This document shows, in pieces, positions 25,930-35,706 of a stretch of 47,875 nt of DNA. The translations under genes and the position numbers were made by a program. This DNA comes from Tardiphaga robiniae (GTDB lineage Bacteria; Pseudomonadota; Alphaproteobacteria; Rhizobiales; Xanthobacteraceae), in NCBI RefSeq assembly GCF_001618955.1, contig NZ_LVYV01000016.1, positions 1 to 47,875 of the forward strand, given 5' to 3'. Position 1 is the stretch's first letter, and each line of letters opens with the position of its first letter. The notes beneath the pieces were generated by a model. It made no database searches and was not told the origin of the DNA. It was given only the letters and a program-made list of their open reading frames with translations.

Positions 25930-27009
25930 GGCGGTCTCGCGGGTCTGCCAGAAGGTCAGCACACGCTGCGCCGTGGCGGGCACCAGACGCTCGAAATTCT
26001 GCCGGGCTTCCTCGACATCGGCGGCGGCAGGCGAACGGCCGGGGCCGAGACGCAGCGTCATCAGGGCGCGGACGGTGGCCCAGGAAATCCCGATCGATTT
26101 GCCGAGGATCAGCATCGGATCGTCGCGGTCGCCCTTGAGGAGCTGGTCGATGGTCCCGATCCGCACGCCCGACAGAGCGGCGAGGGCGGCGGCGGTTTCC
26201 TCATATTGATGGGCGCGGGCAAAGCGCAACAAAGCGCCTTCGTCCAGCTCGTCGGCCTGGTGGAGCTTGCGAATGGCACGCTGCGCGGTGGCGAAGTCGC
26301 GGGTGACGGCGAGATGCGTCGGCGCGCCGGTGATGTCCTGCATCGCACGGTTGATCGCGTTGCGCAGTTCTGGCGCGGCGGCGTCGAACAGCCGGCGGCG
26401 AACCACCTCGACCGACTGCGCCAACAGGTGTTTGAGCTGTTCCGGCGCGAGATCGTCGCGCTGCCCGACCGTGACGGCGAGCGCGCCATCATCGCTGGCG
26501 CGGCGAATGAGGCCGGTATAGCCAAGTTGCGAGAAAGCGGCACCGGCATTGCCGGCGACCCGGCGGATCACGTCGCGGTCGCCACGGCGGACGATCACAT
26601 CGGTAATGCGCGGGGTCAGTGTCGAGCGATCGGAGATCGCCAGCAGATGCGACTGGCCCTGGGCCTTGGCGATATCGACCAGTGTTGGTTCGTCGATCAA
26701 AGGAGAGCGGCGCAGCAGCGGCCCGGCGATCAGGATTTCGTCATCGCGGACGAGCAGGGCCACCAGTTGCGGCGGTGCGTTGACGAGATCGGACAGCCGT
26801 TCGGCCAGCGCGCTGCGTGCCTCGACCTCGGTTTGTGGAACCAGACTCGTCAGAACGCCGTCGAACAGATCGACATGGGCCGGCTGAAAACGGGATGCGC
26901 CCCGCAGGAAAAGCTCGGAAATCTTACGCACGGCCTCGCCGCGGCGCTTGGGATCGCCATCTCTGACGATGTTATCCAGCCCCGGAATGAGCGATTTCGC
27001 CTCAGCCAT
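25906..27009 (-). CDS. DUF2336 domain protein
   Basis: A 367-residue, largely alpha-helical protein that I recognise as the alphaproteobacterial DUF2336 family. Features are the N-terminal GDPKRRGEAVRKISELFL, then ERLSDLVNAPPQLVALLVRDDEILIAGPLLRRSPLIDEPTLVDIA and RITDVIVRRGDRDVIRRVAGN, with repeating helical pairs. There is no signal peptide, membrane helix or catalytic motif. The function of the family is not settled. The start is the ATG at 27009; a TTG one codon earlier is possible. It is divergent from the rimP operon leader. Confidence 0.8.
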   Translation of the reverse strand: MAEAKSLIPGLDNIVRDGDPKRRGEAVRKISELFLRGASRFQPAHVDLFDGVLTSLVPQTEVEARSALAERLSDLVNAPPQLVALLVRDDEILIAGPLLRRSPLIDEPTLVDIAKAQGQSHLLAISDRSTLTPRITDVIVRRGDRDVIRRVAGNAGAAFSQLGYTGLIRRASDDGALAVTVGQRDDLAPEQLKHLLAQSVEVVRRRLFDAAAPELRNAINRAMQDITGAPTHLAVTRDFATAQRAIRKLHQADELDEGALLRFARAHQYEETAAALAALSGVRIGTIDQLLKGDRDDPMLILGKSIGISWATVRALMTLRLGPGRSPAAADVEEARQNFERLVPATAQRVLTFWQTRETASAIPLPL

Positions 27010-27136
27010 CAAAAAATACTCAACACCACCATACGGAAAGGCTGGGGCACCCTAGATGGGGTTGATGAAGGAACGGTTAGCCGCAGGATTAGGCTACCGC
27101 GGGTTGCAGAAATATTGCGAGACAGCCACTGCGGCC

Positions 27137-27165
27137 TTGCCGGGGTGCCGGAAAACGGCTATATC
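27137..27165 (+). promoter_or_regulatory. Candidate promoter of the rimP-nusA-infB operon
   Basis: -35 TTGCCG (27137-27142), a 17-bp spacer and -10 TATATC (27160-27165) predict a start near 27172 and a leader of about 205 nt before rimP. The 368-bp gap 27010-27377 holds no gene that I can support. It contains this promoter, the terminator-like hairpin at 27204-27233, and then about 140 bp with no further signal that I recognise. Confidence 0.5.
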
Positions 27166-27203
27166 GCCCCCAACTTATTAGGTTCTCATACGATCACGTT
27201 TGA

Positions 27204-27233
27204 GAGTGGGCCCCTCGGGACCCGCTCTTTTTT
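27204..27233 (+). terminator. Leader terminator (attenuator) upstream of rimP
   Basis: GAGTGGG (27204-27210), a GC-rich middle, CCCGCTC (27221-27227) and six T (27228-27233) make an intrinsic terminator with one G-U pair. It lies about 35 nt after the predicted start and 144 bp before rimP. An upstream pairing TCTCA (27184-27188) with TGAGA (27201-27205) overlaps its left arm by two bases and could compete with it. No gene ends nearby on this strand, so it acts within the rimP leader. Confidence 0.7.
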
Positions 27234-27377
27234 ATTACCTGAATGGACCTTGGCCGATAATTCCGGCGAGGCTCGTCCGGGTCCAAGGAAGGGCCGAAAG
27301 CCCGACGCGACACGACCCTATCTGCAGGCGGCACGCGAATTCAGACATCTTCCAACCGGAATACTTCGATCCTGGAC

Positions 27378-28157
27378 ATGACCGACCAAAACCCAGAAAC
27401 CGTTGATACCGAGCTGCTTTCCGAGCCGCGCCTGGTGATCGAGCCGGGTGCTGCGGCGCGGGTATCGGCAGTCGCCACGCCCGTGCTTGAAAACCTCGGT
27501 TACCGGCTGGTGCGGATCAAGATTTCCGGCGAGCTCGGCTGCACCGTGCAGATCATGGCGGAGCGGCCGGATGGCACCATGCTGGTCGAGGACTGCGAGG
27601 CGATCTCACACGCGCTGTCGCCGGTGATGGACGTCGCCGATCCGATCCAGCGCGCCTATCGCCTCGAAATTTCTTCGCCCGGCATCGATCGTCCGCTGGT
27701 CCGGCGCTCCGATTTCGAGCGCTATCATGGCTATCTGGTTAAGATCGAGATGGCTGTCGCCGTCGGCGGCCGCAAACGCTTCCGTGGCCTGCTCGGCGCT
27801 ATCGAAGGCGATGTCGTGCTGATCGACCGCGAAGGCGCCCGCGACGGCGAGGACCCCATCACGCGGTTGCCGCTGGAAGACATCTCCAATGCCAGTCTGG
27901 TCCTGACCGACGAACTGATCGCCGAGTCCATGCGCCGCGGCAAGCACGCCGAGATCGATCTCAAGCGGGAGCTCGGTCTGGCGCCGCCGGCGGCGCCGCA
28001 TGCCAAGCGCAGCGATCCCAAGAAGAGCTTTGCGCCGAAGCCGAAACTCAAGGTCGCGAAAGCTGCCAAGAAGCCTTTGCCGAAGAATACCAAAGAACAT
28101 CGTCTGGCCGCCGACCGTGCGCGCCGAGGCGAAATCGATCCCATCGAAGGAGAATGA
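27378..28157 (+). CDS. rimP: Ribosome maturation factor RimP
   Basis: A 259-residue RimP. The N-terminal alpha/beta domain has [11 protein letters not shown] and the conserved [21 protein letters not shown], then [25 protein letters not shown], which is the clearest family signature. The C-terminal SH3-like domain follows. A Lys-rich tail after about residue 200 ([17 protein letters not shown]) is longer than in E. coli RimP (about 150 residues) and typical of rhizobia. RimP is needed for 30S subunit assembly. It heads the operon with nusA and infB, 3 bp before nusA. Confidence 0.95.
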   Translation: MTDQNPETVDTELLSEPRLVIEPGAAARVSAVATPVLENLGYRLVRIKISGELGCTVQIMAERPDGTMLVEDCEAISHALSPVMDVADPIQRAYRLEISSPGIDRPLVRRSDFERYHGYLVKIEMAVAVGGRKRFRGLLGAIEGDVVLIDREGARDGEDPITRLPLEDISNASLVLTDELIAESMRRGKHAEIDLKRELGLAPPAAPHAKRSDPKKSFAPKPKLKVAKAAKKPLPKNTKEHRLAADRARRGEIDPIEGE

Positions 28158-28160
28158 GCT

Positions 28161-29765
28161 ATGGCCGCTGTCAGCGCCAATAAACTCGAACTGCTGCAGA
28201 TCGCCGACGCCGTCGCGCGCGAAAAATCGATCGACCGCAACATCGTCATCCAGGCGATGGAAGAGGCGATCGCGAAAGCGGCCCGCGCGCGTTACGGTTC
28301 CGAGACCGATGTGCATGCCGAGATTCATCCCAAGACCGGCCAGCTCTCTCTGACCCGCCACATGCTGGTGGTAGAGGACGTCGAGAATTCGTCTTTCCAG
28401 ACCTCGTTGTTTGACGCGCAGCGCGCCAATCCGGGTGCGCAGATCGGCGACACCATCGCCGACACGCTGCCGCCGCTGGAATACGGCCGTATCGCCGCGC
28501 AGTCCGCCAAGCAGGTCATCGTGCAGAAGGTGCGCGAAGCCGAGCGTGACCGGCAGTACCAGGAATTCAAGGATCGCATCGGCGAGATCGTCAACGGCAT
28601 CGTCAAGCGCGTCGAATACGGTTCGGTGATCGTCGATCTTGGCCGCAGCGAAGCCATCGTGCGTCGCGACGAGATGCTGCCGCGCGAAGTGTTCCGCAAC
28701 GGCGACCGCGTTCGCGCCTATGTGTTCGACGTGCGCCGCGAGACCCGCGGTCCGCAGATCTTCCTGTCGCGCACCCATCCGCAGTTCATGGCCAAGTTGT
28801 TTGCGCAGGAAGTGCCTGAAATCTATGACGGTATCGTCGAGATCAAGGCCGTGGCCCGCGATCCCGGTTCGCGTGCGAAAATTGGCGTGATCTCGCGCGA
28901 CTCGTCGGTGGATCCGGTCGGCGCTTGCGTCGGTATGCGTGGTTCCCGCGTGCAGGCCGTGGTCAACGAGCTGCAGGGCGAGAAGATCGACATCATTCCA
29001 TGGTCGCCGGATATCGCCACTTTCGTGGTGAACGCGCTGGCGCCGGCGGAAGTCTCGAAAGTCGTGATCGATGAAGATCGTGAGCGCATCGAGGTTGTCG
29101 TTCCGGACACGAATAACCAGCTATCCCTTGCGATCGGCCGTCGCGGCCAGAATGTGCGCCTGGCTTCGCAGCTGACCGGCTGGGATATCGACATCCTGAC
29201 CGAGCAGGAAGAATCCGAACGTCGCCAGGCCGATTTCGAAAATTCCACGCGCGTCTTCATGGAAGCGCTGAACGTCGACGAAGTCGTCGGTCAGCTGCTC
29301 GCGTCGGAAGGTTTCACCTCGGTGGAAGAACTTTCGATGGTCGATGCCAAGGAACTGTCGGGCATCGAGGGCTTCGACGACGAAACAGCGGCCGAATTGC
29401 AGAGCCGTGCACGTGAATACCTCGAGCAGCTCGAAGCTGAACTCGAAGGCAAACGTAAGGAACTGGGTGTGGAAGACGCTTTGAAGGACGTTCCGGGCGT
29501 GACCCTCAAGATGATGGTCAAGTTCGGCGAAAACGACATCAAGACCGTCGAGGATCTTGCCGGCTGCGCCACTGACGATCTGGTGGGCTGGACCGAACGC
29601 AAGGAAGGCTCCGAGCCGACCAAGCACCCGGGCATTCTCGATGCCAGCGAAATTTCGCGTGAGGACGCCGAGCATCTGATCATGCAGGCCCGCGTCGTAG
29701 CCGGCTGGATCACCCAGGCCGATCTCGACAAGGGTGCGCCGCTCGACGCCACCGAAGAAGCGTAA
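28161..29765 (+). CDS. nusA: Transcription termination/antitermination factor NusA
   Basis: A 534-residue NusA. Domain order: N-terminal RNA polymerase-binding domain (about 1-130), S1 domain with [15 protein letters not shown], two KH domains ([35 protein letters not shown]), then two helix-hairpin-helix repeats at the C-terminus ([41 protein letters not shown]). It binds the elongating polymerase and controls pausing, termination and rRNA antitermination. The start is the ATG at 28161, three bases after the rimP stop. Confidence 0.96.
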   Translation: MAAVSANKLELLQIADAVAREKSIDRNIVIQAMEEAIAKAARARYGSETDVHAEIHPKTGQLSLTRHMLVVEDVENSSFQTSLFDAQRANPGAQIGDTIADTLPPLEYGRIAAQSAKQVIVQKVREAERDRQYQEFKDRIGEIVNGIVKRVEYGSVIVDLGRSEAIVRRDEMLPREVFRNGDRVRAYVFDVRRETRGPQIFLSRTHPQFMAKLFAQEVPEIYDGIVEIKAVARDPGSRAKIGVISRDSSVDPVGACVGMRGSRVQAVVNELQGEKIDIIPWSPDIATFVVNALAPAEVSKVVIDEDRERIEVVVPDTNNQLSLAIGRRGQNVRLASQLTGWDIDILTEQEESERRQADFENSTRVFMEALNVDEVVGQLLASEGFTSVEELSMVDAKELSGIEGFDDETAAELQSRAREYLEQLEAELEGKRKELGVEDALKDVPGVTLKMMVKFGENDIKTVEDLAGCATDDLVGWTERKEGSEPTKHPGILDASEISREDAEHLIMQARVVAGWITQADLDKGAPLDATEEA

Positions 29766-29781
29766 GGATAATGCCACGCGC

Positions 29782-30570
29782 ATGCTCGCCATTGCTGACC
29801 AAGCAGATCTGGATAACGGCCCCCGGAGCACCAAGCCCGGGACCGAGCGGATGTGCGCGGTCACGCGGAGCGTGCGCCCGATCGATGAACTGATCCGGTT
29901 CGTCGTCGCGCCCACGGGCGAGGCGATCCCGGACCTGAAGCGCAAGCTTCCCGGCCGCGGCCTCTGGGTCACGGCCTCCCGCAAGGCGGTGGCCGAGGCG
30001 ACCAAGCGCAATCTTTTTGCCAAGGGTTTCAAGAAAGCCGTCAAAGCGTCGCCGACACTGGCCGACGACACCGACAAGCTCATGGTGCGCGGCGTCATCG
30101 AGGCGCTGGCCATGACCGCCAAGGCCGGTCAGGTGGTTTCCGGCTTCACCAAAGTCGAGGATGCCCTGCGTCGTGGAACGGTCGGTGTTCTGCTCCACGC
30201 CTCCAACGGCGCCCCCGACGGAATCCGCAAACTGGACGGCATCGCCCGGCAACGCGTGGAATTTGACGTGGAATCCGGCGACGACGCGGCGAAACTGCCG
30301 ATCTTTACTGTTTTGAGCTCCGATGAATTGGATTTGGCATTGGGGCGGTCAAATGTGATACATGCTGCCGTGCTTACGGGCCCGGCGGGCAAAACGTTCC
30401 TGTCGCGCAGCCAGACTCTGGTCCAATACCGGCTGGCTGACGACGACATCAACGCAAGCGCCAAAGCTTCGCTGACAACTGCTGCGCCGGAGACGGAGCC
30501 GCTGACGCCAACGATCTCGCTGATCGAAACTTCGACGACTGTGCGACCGCGCACAACGCAACAAGATTAG
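29782..30570 (+). CDS. YlxR (DUF448) / L7Ae-type RNA-binding fusion protein
   Basis: A 262-residue protein. Residues about 15-95 are the YlxR/DUF448 domain with ERMCAVTRSVRPIDELIRFV and PGRGLWVTASRKAV. Residues about 100-190 look like an L7Ae/YlxQ-type RNA-binding fold (GVIEALAMTAKAGQVVSGFTKVEDALRRGTVGVLLHASNG). In Gram-positive bacteria the two are separate genes (ylxR, ylxQ) between nusA and infB; here they are one protein in the same position. The Thr-rich C-terminus has no recognisable domain. The ATG at 29782 gives the usual family start; a GTG at 29734 would overlap nusA. It ends 9 bp before infB. Confidence 0.88.
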   Translation: MLAIADQADLDNGPRSTKPGTERMCAVTRSVRPIDELIRFVVAPTGEAIPDLKRKLPGRGLWVTASRKAVAEATKRNLFAKGFKKAVKASPTLADDTDKLMVRGVIEALAMTAKAGQVVSGFTKVEDALRRGTVGVLLHASNGAPDGIRKLDGIARQRVEFDVESGDDAAKLPIFTVLSSDELDLALGRSNVIHAAVLTGPAGKTFLSRSQTLVQYRLADDDINASAKASLTTAAPETEPLTPTISLIETSTTVRPRTTQQD

Positions 30571-30579
30571 GACTGCTGA

Positions 30580-33363
30580 ATGGTTGATACGAAAACGCCT
30601 GGTGACAAGACTCTGAGCGTTCCCAGCAAGACCTTGACGCTCAAGCCGCGCGTCGAGCAGGGCACTGTGCGCCAGAGCTTCAGCCATGGCCGCACCAAGC
30701 AGGTGGTGGTCGAGAAGCGCGGCAAGCGCCGTATGCCCGGCGATGCGCCCGCGGCTGCGCCTGTCGCCGCGCCAGCAACTGCTGCTCCCGCACCTGTCGA
30801 GACTGCTGCACCAGCTCCCGTTGCTGCTGCGCCGGCTGCTCCCGCTGCAACTGCTGCGCCCGCGGCGCCGGTTGCGCGCGCTGCTGCGCCTGCACCGGCC
30901 GCACCGGCTTCCCGCACTGCTGCACCTTCTCCCGCAGGACGCAGCTCCGCTCCGCCTCCCGCAGCGCCGCCGTCGCGCGCGCCGCAGCGCCCGCAGCCTC
31001 CGGCCCGTTCGGGTTCGGGCGTCGTGCTCCGCACTCTGACCGAAGAAGAGCGCAATGCCCGCGCCAGCGCGCTGGCCGATGCCCGCGTGCGCGAGCAGGA
31101 AGAGCGCCGCCTCGCCGAGATCGAGGCTGCCCGCCGCAACACCAAGGAATTCAAGGAACAGGAAGAGCGTGAAGCCGCCGAAGCCCGTCGCAAGGCCGAG
31201 GAAGAGCGTCACCGCCAGGAAGAAGAAACCAAGCGCCGCGCCGAAGTCGAGGCCAAGCGCCGTCAGGCTGAAGCCGATGCGAAGGCAGCCAAGCCGGCCA
31301 CGACGACGGCCCGTCCCGGCGCCACCTCAACTACGCCTGCGCGTGCGCCCGGCGTCGCTGCCGACGGCACCGACGAGGATGAAGGTCCACGCGTCATTCG
31401 CCGTGGTCCCGGTGGCGCTGCGCGCCCCGTGATCGCGCCGAAGCCCACTGCCAAGCCCGGTCCGCAGAAGGAGCGCGGCCGTCTCACCGTCGTCACCGCG
31501 CTGTCGGCCGGCGACGTCCGCGAGCGTTCGATTGCCTCGTTCCGCCGCCGCACCCAGCGTCTGAAGGGTCATCAGTCGAACGAGCCGAAGGAAAAGCTGG
31601 TTCGTGAAGTCACGATCCCGGAAGCGATCACGATTCAGGAACTCGCCAACCGTATGGCCGAGCGCGCCGTGGATGTTATCCGTCTGCTCATGAAGCAGGG
31701 CGCGATCCACAAGATCAACGACGTCATCGACGCCGACACCGCGCAGCTGGTGGCCGAAGAAATGGGCCACACCGTCAAGCGCGTTGCCGAGTCGGACGTT
31801 GAAGAAGGTTTGTTCGACGTCGTCGACAATTCCACCGATACCGAACCGCGTTCGCCGGTCGTGACCGTCATGGGCCACGTCGACCACGGCAAGACCTCGC
31901 TGCTCGACGCGCTGCGCCATGCCAATGTGGTGGCCGGCGAAGCCGGCGGCATTACCCAGCATATCGGCGCCTATCAGGTGACCTCGCCCGAAAGCGGCAA
32001 GAAGATCACCTTCATCGATACGCCGGGCCACGCCGCGTTCACCGCGATGCGCGCCCGCGGCGCCAAGGTCACGGATATCGTCATCCTGGTGGTGGCGGCC
32101 GATGACGGCGTCATGCCGCAGACCATCGAAGCCATCAACCACGCCAAGGCGGCGGGTGTGCCGATGATCGTGGCGATCAACAAGATCGACAAGCCCGATG
32201 CCAAGGCGGAGCGCGTGCGCACCGAACTGCTGCAGCATGACGTGCAGGTCGAATCCTTCGGCGGCGACGTGGTCGACGTCGAAGTGTCGGCGAAGAACAA
32301 GACCAACCTCGACAAGCTCTTGGAAATGATCGCGCTGCAGGCCGATATTCTCGACCTGAAGACCAATTCGGAACGTCCGGCGGAAGGTACCGTGATCGAA
32401 GCCAAGCTCGATCGTGGTCGTGGTCCGGTGGCGACCGTGCTGGTTCAGCGCGGTACCCTGAAGGTCGGCGACATCATCGTGGCCGGTGCCGAAATGGGCC
32501 GTGTCCGCGCGCTGATCTCCGATCAGGGCGAGACGCTGACCGCAGCAGGTCCGTCGGTGCCGGTCGAAGTGCTCGGTTTCAACGGTCCGCCGGAAGCCGG
32601 CGATCGTATGGCCGTGGTCGAGAACGAAGCCCGCGCCCGTGAAATCACCGGCTACCGTGCGCATCAGAAGCGTGAGAAGTCCGCGGCCTCCACCAACGGC
32701 ATGCGCGGCTCGCTCGAGCAGATGATGAGCCAGCTCAAGACGACGGGTCGCAAGGACTTCCCGCTGATCATCAAGGCCGACGTGCAGGGCTCGCTCGAAG
32801 CGATCCTTGGTTCGCTGGAAAAACTGGGCACTGACGAAGTCACGGCGCGGATCCTGCATGCAGGCGTCGGCGGCATTTCGGAATCGGACGTCACGCTGGC
32901 GGAAGGCTTCAACGCCGCCATCATCGGCTTCTCGGTTCGTGCCAACAAGGAAGCTGCCGCGGCTGCCAAGCGCAACGGCATCGAAATCCGCTACTACAAC
33001 ATCATCTACGATCTCGTGGATGACGTGAAGAAAGCCATGTCCGGTCTGCTCGCGCCCACACTGCGCGAAACCATGCTGGGCAATGCGCAGATCCTCGAAG
33101 TGTTCAACATCTCGAAGGTCGGCAAGGTTGCGGGTTGCCGCGTCACCGACGGAACCGTGGAACGCGGCGCCAATGTGCGTCTGATCCGCGACAACGTCGT
33201 GGTGCACGAAGGCAAGCTGTCGACACTGAAGCGCTTCAAGGACGAAGTGAAGGAAGTGGCGTCAGGCCAGGAATGCGGCATGGCGTTCGAGAACTACGGC
33301 GATATGCGCGCCGGCGACGTGATCGAGTGTTACCGCGTAGAGACCATCCAGCGCTCCCTGTAA
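30580..33363 (+). CDS. infB: Translation initiation factor IF-2
   Basis: A 927-residue IF-2. A long low-complexity Ala/Pro-rich segment (about 55-150) is followed by a charged coiled segment rich in Glu, Arg and Lys (about 155-250). The GTPase core has GHVDHGKT at 432-439 (G1), DTPGH from 480 (G3) and NKID from 534 (G4). Domains II and III follow, and the C-terminal domain that binds fMet-tRNA ends at [20 protein letters not shown]. It brings initiator tRNA to the 30S subunit. The N-terminal half is usual in length for rhizobia. It follows the YlxR-type gene by 9 bp. Confidence 0.97.
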   Translation: MVDTKTPGDKTLSVPSKTLTLKPRVEQGTVRQSFSHGRTKQVVVEKRGKRRMPGDAPAAAPVAAPATAAPAPVETAAPAPVAAAPAAPAATAAPAAPVARAAAPAPAAPASRTAAPSPAGRSSAPPPAAPPSRAPQRPQPPARSGSGVVLRTLTEEERNARASALADARVREQEERRLAEIEAARRNTKEFKEQEEREAAEARRKAEEERHRQEEETKRRAEVEAKRRQAEADAKAAKPATTTARPGATSTTPARAPGVAADGTDEDEGPRVIRRGPGGAARPVIAPKPTAKPGPQKERGRLTVVTALSAGDVRERSIASFRRRTQRLKGHQSNEPKEKLVREVTIPEAITIQELANRMAERAVDVIRLLMKQGAIHKINDVIDADTAQLVAEEMGHTVKRVAESDVEEGLFDVVDNSTDTEPRSPVVTVMGHVDHGKTSLLDALRHANVVAGEAGGITQHIGAYQVTSPESGKKITFIDTPGHAAFTAMRARGAKVTDIVILVVAADDGVMPQTIEAINHAKAAGVPMIVAINKIDKPDAKAERVRTELLQHDVQVESFGGDVVDVEVSAKNKTNLDKLLEMIALQADILDLKTNSERPAEGTVIEAKLDRGRGPVATVLVQRGTLKVGDIIVAGAEMGRVRALISDQGETLTAAGPSVPVEVLGFNGPPEAGDRMAVVENEARAREITGYRAHQKREKSAASTNGMRGSLEQMMSQLKTTGRKDFPLIIKADVQGSLEAILGSLEKLGTDEVTARILHAGVGGISESDVTLAEGFNAAIIGFSVRANKEAAAAAKRNGIEIRYYNIIYDLVDDVKKAMSGLLAPTLRETMLGNAQILEVFNISKVGKVAGCRVTDGTVERGANVRLIRDNVVVHEGKLSTLKRFKDEVKEVASGQECGMAFENYGDMRAGDVIECYRVETIQRSL

Positions 33364-33402
33364 GTCCAAATCTTACAGAGAGACCGGATTTAACGAGATG
33401 TC

Positions 33403-33446
33403 ATGCCCGGCCTGCGCGAAGCTAGCTTCGCTAGATGGCCGGGCAT
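33403..33446. repeat. Compound palindrome between infB and rbfA
   Basis: Outer arms ATGCCCGGCC (33403-33412) and GGCCGGGCAT (33437-33446) enclose a perfect 16-nt palindrome GCGAAGCTAGCTTCGC (33416-33431). It is of the REP type and can form a long hairpin in the mRNA 40 nt after the infB stop. Confidence 0.8.
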
Positions 33447-33480
33447 CCACGTCTTTGAATTTCAGTCGTTGAAAACGTGA

Positions 33481-33503
33481 ATGGCCGGAACAATTCCGGC
33501 CAT
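33481..33503 (+). repeat. Hairpin before the rbfA ribosome site
   Basis: ATGGCCGGAA (33481-33490), loop CAA, TTCCGGCCAT (33494-33503): a perfect 10-bp stem ending 28 bp before the rbfA start. There is no T tract, so it is not a strong terminator. It could set mRNA ends or stability between infB and rbfA. Confidence 0.75.
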
Positions 33504-33531
33504 GACGTATGTTGTTTTCGTAGGGAAACCG

Positions 33532-33948
33532 ATGCCCAAGCATCACCAGAAGTCCGCGGCGCCGGGCGGCTCGCAGCGTCAATTGCGCGTTGGCGAGCTG
33601 ATGCGCCACGCGATTGCCGATATCCTGTCCCAGGGTGGGGTCCACGATCCCGTTCTGCAGACCACCATCATCACCGTGCCCGAGGTGAAGATGTCGCCCG
33701 ATCTCAAGCTCGCCACCGTCTATGTGATGCCGCTCGGCGGCCAGAACACCGAACCGGTGCTGAAGGCGCTCGCGGCGAACAAGAGCTTCCTGCGAACCGA
33801 GGTCGCGTATCGCGTGAACCTCAAATACGCCCCCGATCTTCGCTTCCGCATCGATGAGCGCTTCGACGAAGCCGAGCGCATCGACAAACTCCTGCGCACG
33901 CCTGCCGTTGCGCGCGACCTCAAACCAGACTCGGACGAAAACGAATGA
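33532..33948 (+). CDS. rbfA: 30S ribosome-binding factor RbfA
   Basis: A 138-residue KH-type protein of normal RbfA length for alphaproteobacteria. Signatures are [16 protein letters not shown] at the N-terminus, the beta-strand pair around [23 protein letters not shown], and [34 protein letters not shown]. It helps 16S rRNA 5'-end maturation and cold adaptation. I start at the ATG at 33532, preceded by AGGGAA; an in-frame ATG at 33481 lies inside a hairpin and adds residues without family similarity. The stop overlaps the truB start by four bases. Confidence 0.95.
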   Translation: MPKHHQKSAAPGGSQRQLRVGELMRHAIADILSQGGVHDPVLQTTIITVPEVKMSPDLKLATVYVMPLGGQNTEPVLKALAANKSFLRTEVAYRVNLKYAPDLRFRIDERFDEAERIDKLLRTPAVARDLKPDSDENE

Positions 33949-35111
33949 CTGTGACGACCCCAGCCGCCGCCCTCGATTCACGCCTCGATGAAGCGGGCAA
34001 TGGCGAGTCCACCCTGTCTCCGGCCGTGCAGCACGGCGACCACGGTCAGCAAGGTGACCGCGGCGGCAATGACCAGCGTCAGCATCAGCATCAGGGTCAT
34101 CGCGGCAACAACGATCCCCGCCATCAGGGCGGCAAGCAGCGTCAGCAGGGCCAGGTCCGGCGCGACAAGCGCGACGTCCATGGCTGGGTGATCCTCGACA
34201 AGCCGATCGGCATGACCTCGACCCAGGCGGTCGCGATCGCCAAGCGCCTGTTCCAGGCCAAGCGCGCCGGCCATGCCGGTACCCTCGATCCGCTGGCGTC
34301 CGGCGGTCTGCCGATCGCGCTCGGCGAAGCCACCAAGACGGTTCCGTTCGTGATGGACGGCCGCAAGCGCTATCGTTTTACAGTCGCCTGGGGCGAGGAG
34401 CGCGATACCGACGACACCGAGGGCCGTGCGACCTTCACCAGCCCGAATAGGCCAACGGCCGACCAGATCCGGGCGCTGCTGCCGCAATTTACCGGCAATA
34501 TTGAACAGACCCCGCCGCAATACTCGGCGATCAAGATTCAGGGCGAGCGCGCCTATGATCTTGCCCGCGACGGCGAGGTGGTGCCGCTGGTTCCCCGACC
34601 GGTCGTGATTCACGAATTAGTCCTGACAGAACAGCCAGATAGCGACCACGCCGTGTTCGAGGCCGAGTGCGGCAAGGGCACTTATGTGCGCGCGCTGGCC
34701 CGCGATATCGGCCGTTTGCTCGGCTGCTACGGCCATATCAGTGCGCTCAGGCGTACCCTGGTCGGACCTTTCGCCGAAGCCGACATGATTCCGCTGGAAC
34801 AGTTGGAGGCTTTGTGCGATAGAGCCGCGTCTGGCGAGGGTAGCCTCGCCGACGCGCTACTGCCCGTTGAGACCGCGCTGGACGACATCCCGGCACTGGC
34901 CGTCACACGGGCGGATGCGGCAAGGCTCCATCGGGGCCAGGCCGTTTTGTTGCGCGGACGGGATGCGCCCGATTGTAGCGGCACAGTTTATGTCACGGTG
35001 GCAGGGCGATTATTGGCCCTCGCTGAAGTTGGCAATGGCGAACTCATCCCCAAGCGCGTGTTTAACCTGACCGGACTGACCGCCAGTTCGGCCCGCAAAG
35101 AAAGTAACTGA
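33945..35111 (+). CDS. truB: tRNA pseudouridine(55) synthase TruB with Gln/His/Gly-rich N-terminal extension
   Basis: A 388-residue TruB. The catalytic core starts near residue 79 ([18 protein letters not shown]), with the catalytic Asp in [12 protein letters not shown] and the later motifs [18 protein letters not shown] and [15 protein letters not shown]. It makes pseudouridine in the T-loop of tRNAs. Residues 1-78 are an extension. The stretch from 29 to 76 is almost wholly Gln, His, Gly, Asp, Arg and Asn (for example [13 protein letters not shown]) and is probably disordered. The ATGA overlap with rbfA supports this upstream start, so the extension is translated. rpsO follows after 2 bp. 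Confidence 0.94.
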   Translation: MTVTTPAAALDSRLDEAGNGESTLSPAVQHGDHGQQGDRGGNDQRQHQHQGHRGNNDPRHQGGKQRQQGQVRRDKRDVHGWVILDKPIGMTSTQAVAIAKRLFQAKRAGHAGTLDPLASGGLPIALGEATKTVPFVMDGRKRYRFTVAWGEERDTDDTEGRATFTSPNRPTADQIRALLPQFTGNIEQTPPQYSAIKIQGERAYDLARDGEVVPLVPRPVVIHELVLTEQPDSDHAVFEAECGKGTYVRALARDIGRLLGCYGHISALRRTLVGPFAEADMIPLEQLEALCDRAASGEGSLADALLPVETALDDIPALAVTRADAARLHRGQAVLLRGRDAPDCSGTVYVTVAGRLLALAEVGNGELIPKRVFNLTGLTASSARKESN

Positions 35112-35113
35112 CG

Positions 35114-35383
35114 ATGTCGATTACCGCAGAACGCAAAGCGGAAGTCATCAAGACCAATGCCAACAAGACCGGCGACACTGGTTCGCCGGAAGTTCAGGTT
35201 GCGATTCTCTCCGAGCGCATTGCCAACCTGACCGGACACTTCAAGACCCACACCAAGGACAACCATTCCCGTCGTGGTCTTTTGAAGCTCGTCTCGACGC
35301 GTCGTTCGCTGCTTGACTACATCAAGCGCAAGGACGAGGCGCGCTACAAAGCGCTGCTCGAGAAGCACAACATTCGCCGCTAA
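35114..35383 (+). CDS. rpsO: 30S ribosomal protein S15
   Basis: An 89-residue S15 of exact family length. It includes the conserved [16 protein letters not shown]-type segment (here [17 protein letters not shown]), [33 protein letters not shown] and a basic C-terminus. It binds the central domain of 16S rRNA early in 30S assembly. It sits between truB and pnp, the usual bacterial order, and ends in a strong terminator, so pnp probably depends on read-through, RNA processing or its own promoter. Confidence 0.98.
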   Translation: MSITAERKAEVIKTNANKTGDTGSPEVQVAILSERIANLTGHFKTHTKDNHSRRGLLKLVSTRRSLLDYIKRKDEARYKALLEKHNIRR

Positions 35384-35391
35384 GCGAAATC

Positions 35392-35423
35392 ACGCGCGCA
35401 AAAACCCTTTGCGCGCGTTTTTT
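35392..35423 (+). terminator. Rho-independent terminator of rpsO
   Basis: ACGCGCGCAAA (35392-35402), loop AACCC, TTTGCGCGCGT (35408-35418) and a run of six T make a textbook terminator nine bases after the rpsO stop codon. Confidence 0.9.
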
Positions 35424-35706
35424 GTAGCGGAAGCCATGTGCGGCTTTCGCGATAACGTTCAGAAGCAATCCGGCAACTGGACGATGACGGGCAAGGTGCC
35501 CGTCGCGCGGCGCGATCCTCCAAAGATCCCCGCGACCATCGGAAGGATGGACGCCATTCAGAATACCAGAGCCATGGCAGGATCGCCGGACGCTGATTTC
35601 GCGACATCGCGAACAGCTTCTTGCCGTCTTGCGCATGGCTTTTGTGTTTTGGACTTCAGTGTTTTTGGCCGTCACGTCCTCCGTGAACCCATGAAAGAAA
35701 CCTAAG
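35424..35706 (+). promoter_or_regulatory. pnp leader region with several hairpins
   Basis: These 283 bp before pnp carry no gene that I can support. They hold a stem around GAAGCC/GGCTTTC (35427-35450), a perfect 7-bp stem GACGGGC/GCCCGTC (35486-35504) and a stem TTCGCG/CGCGAA further on (near 35600). In E. coli the pnp leader forms stems cut by RNase III, after which PNPase represses its own mRNA. The hairpins here fit such a leader but the sequence is different. I could not pick out a promoter. Confidence 0.45.

Noticed and set aside
27010-27377. A tRNA or riboswitch in the rimP leader
   Set aside because: I could not fold a cloverleaf or match a known riboswitch core. Only the promoter and terminator-like hairpin are supported.
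31327-33207. 626-codon open frame antisense to infB, and a 667-codon one antisense to pnp (35656-37659)
   Set aside because: They are long, but the translation is low in hydrophobic order, rich in His, Arg, Gly and Asp, and lies wholly opposite highly conserved genes. It is a shadow of strong codon bias.
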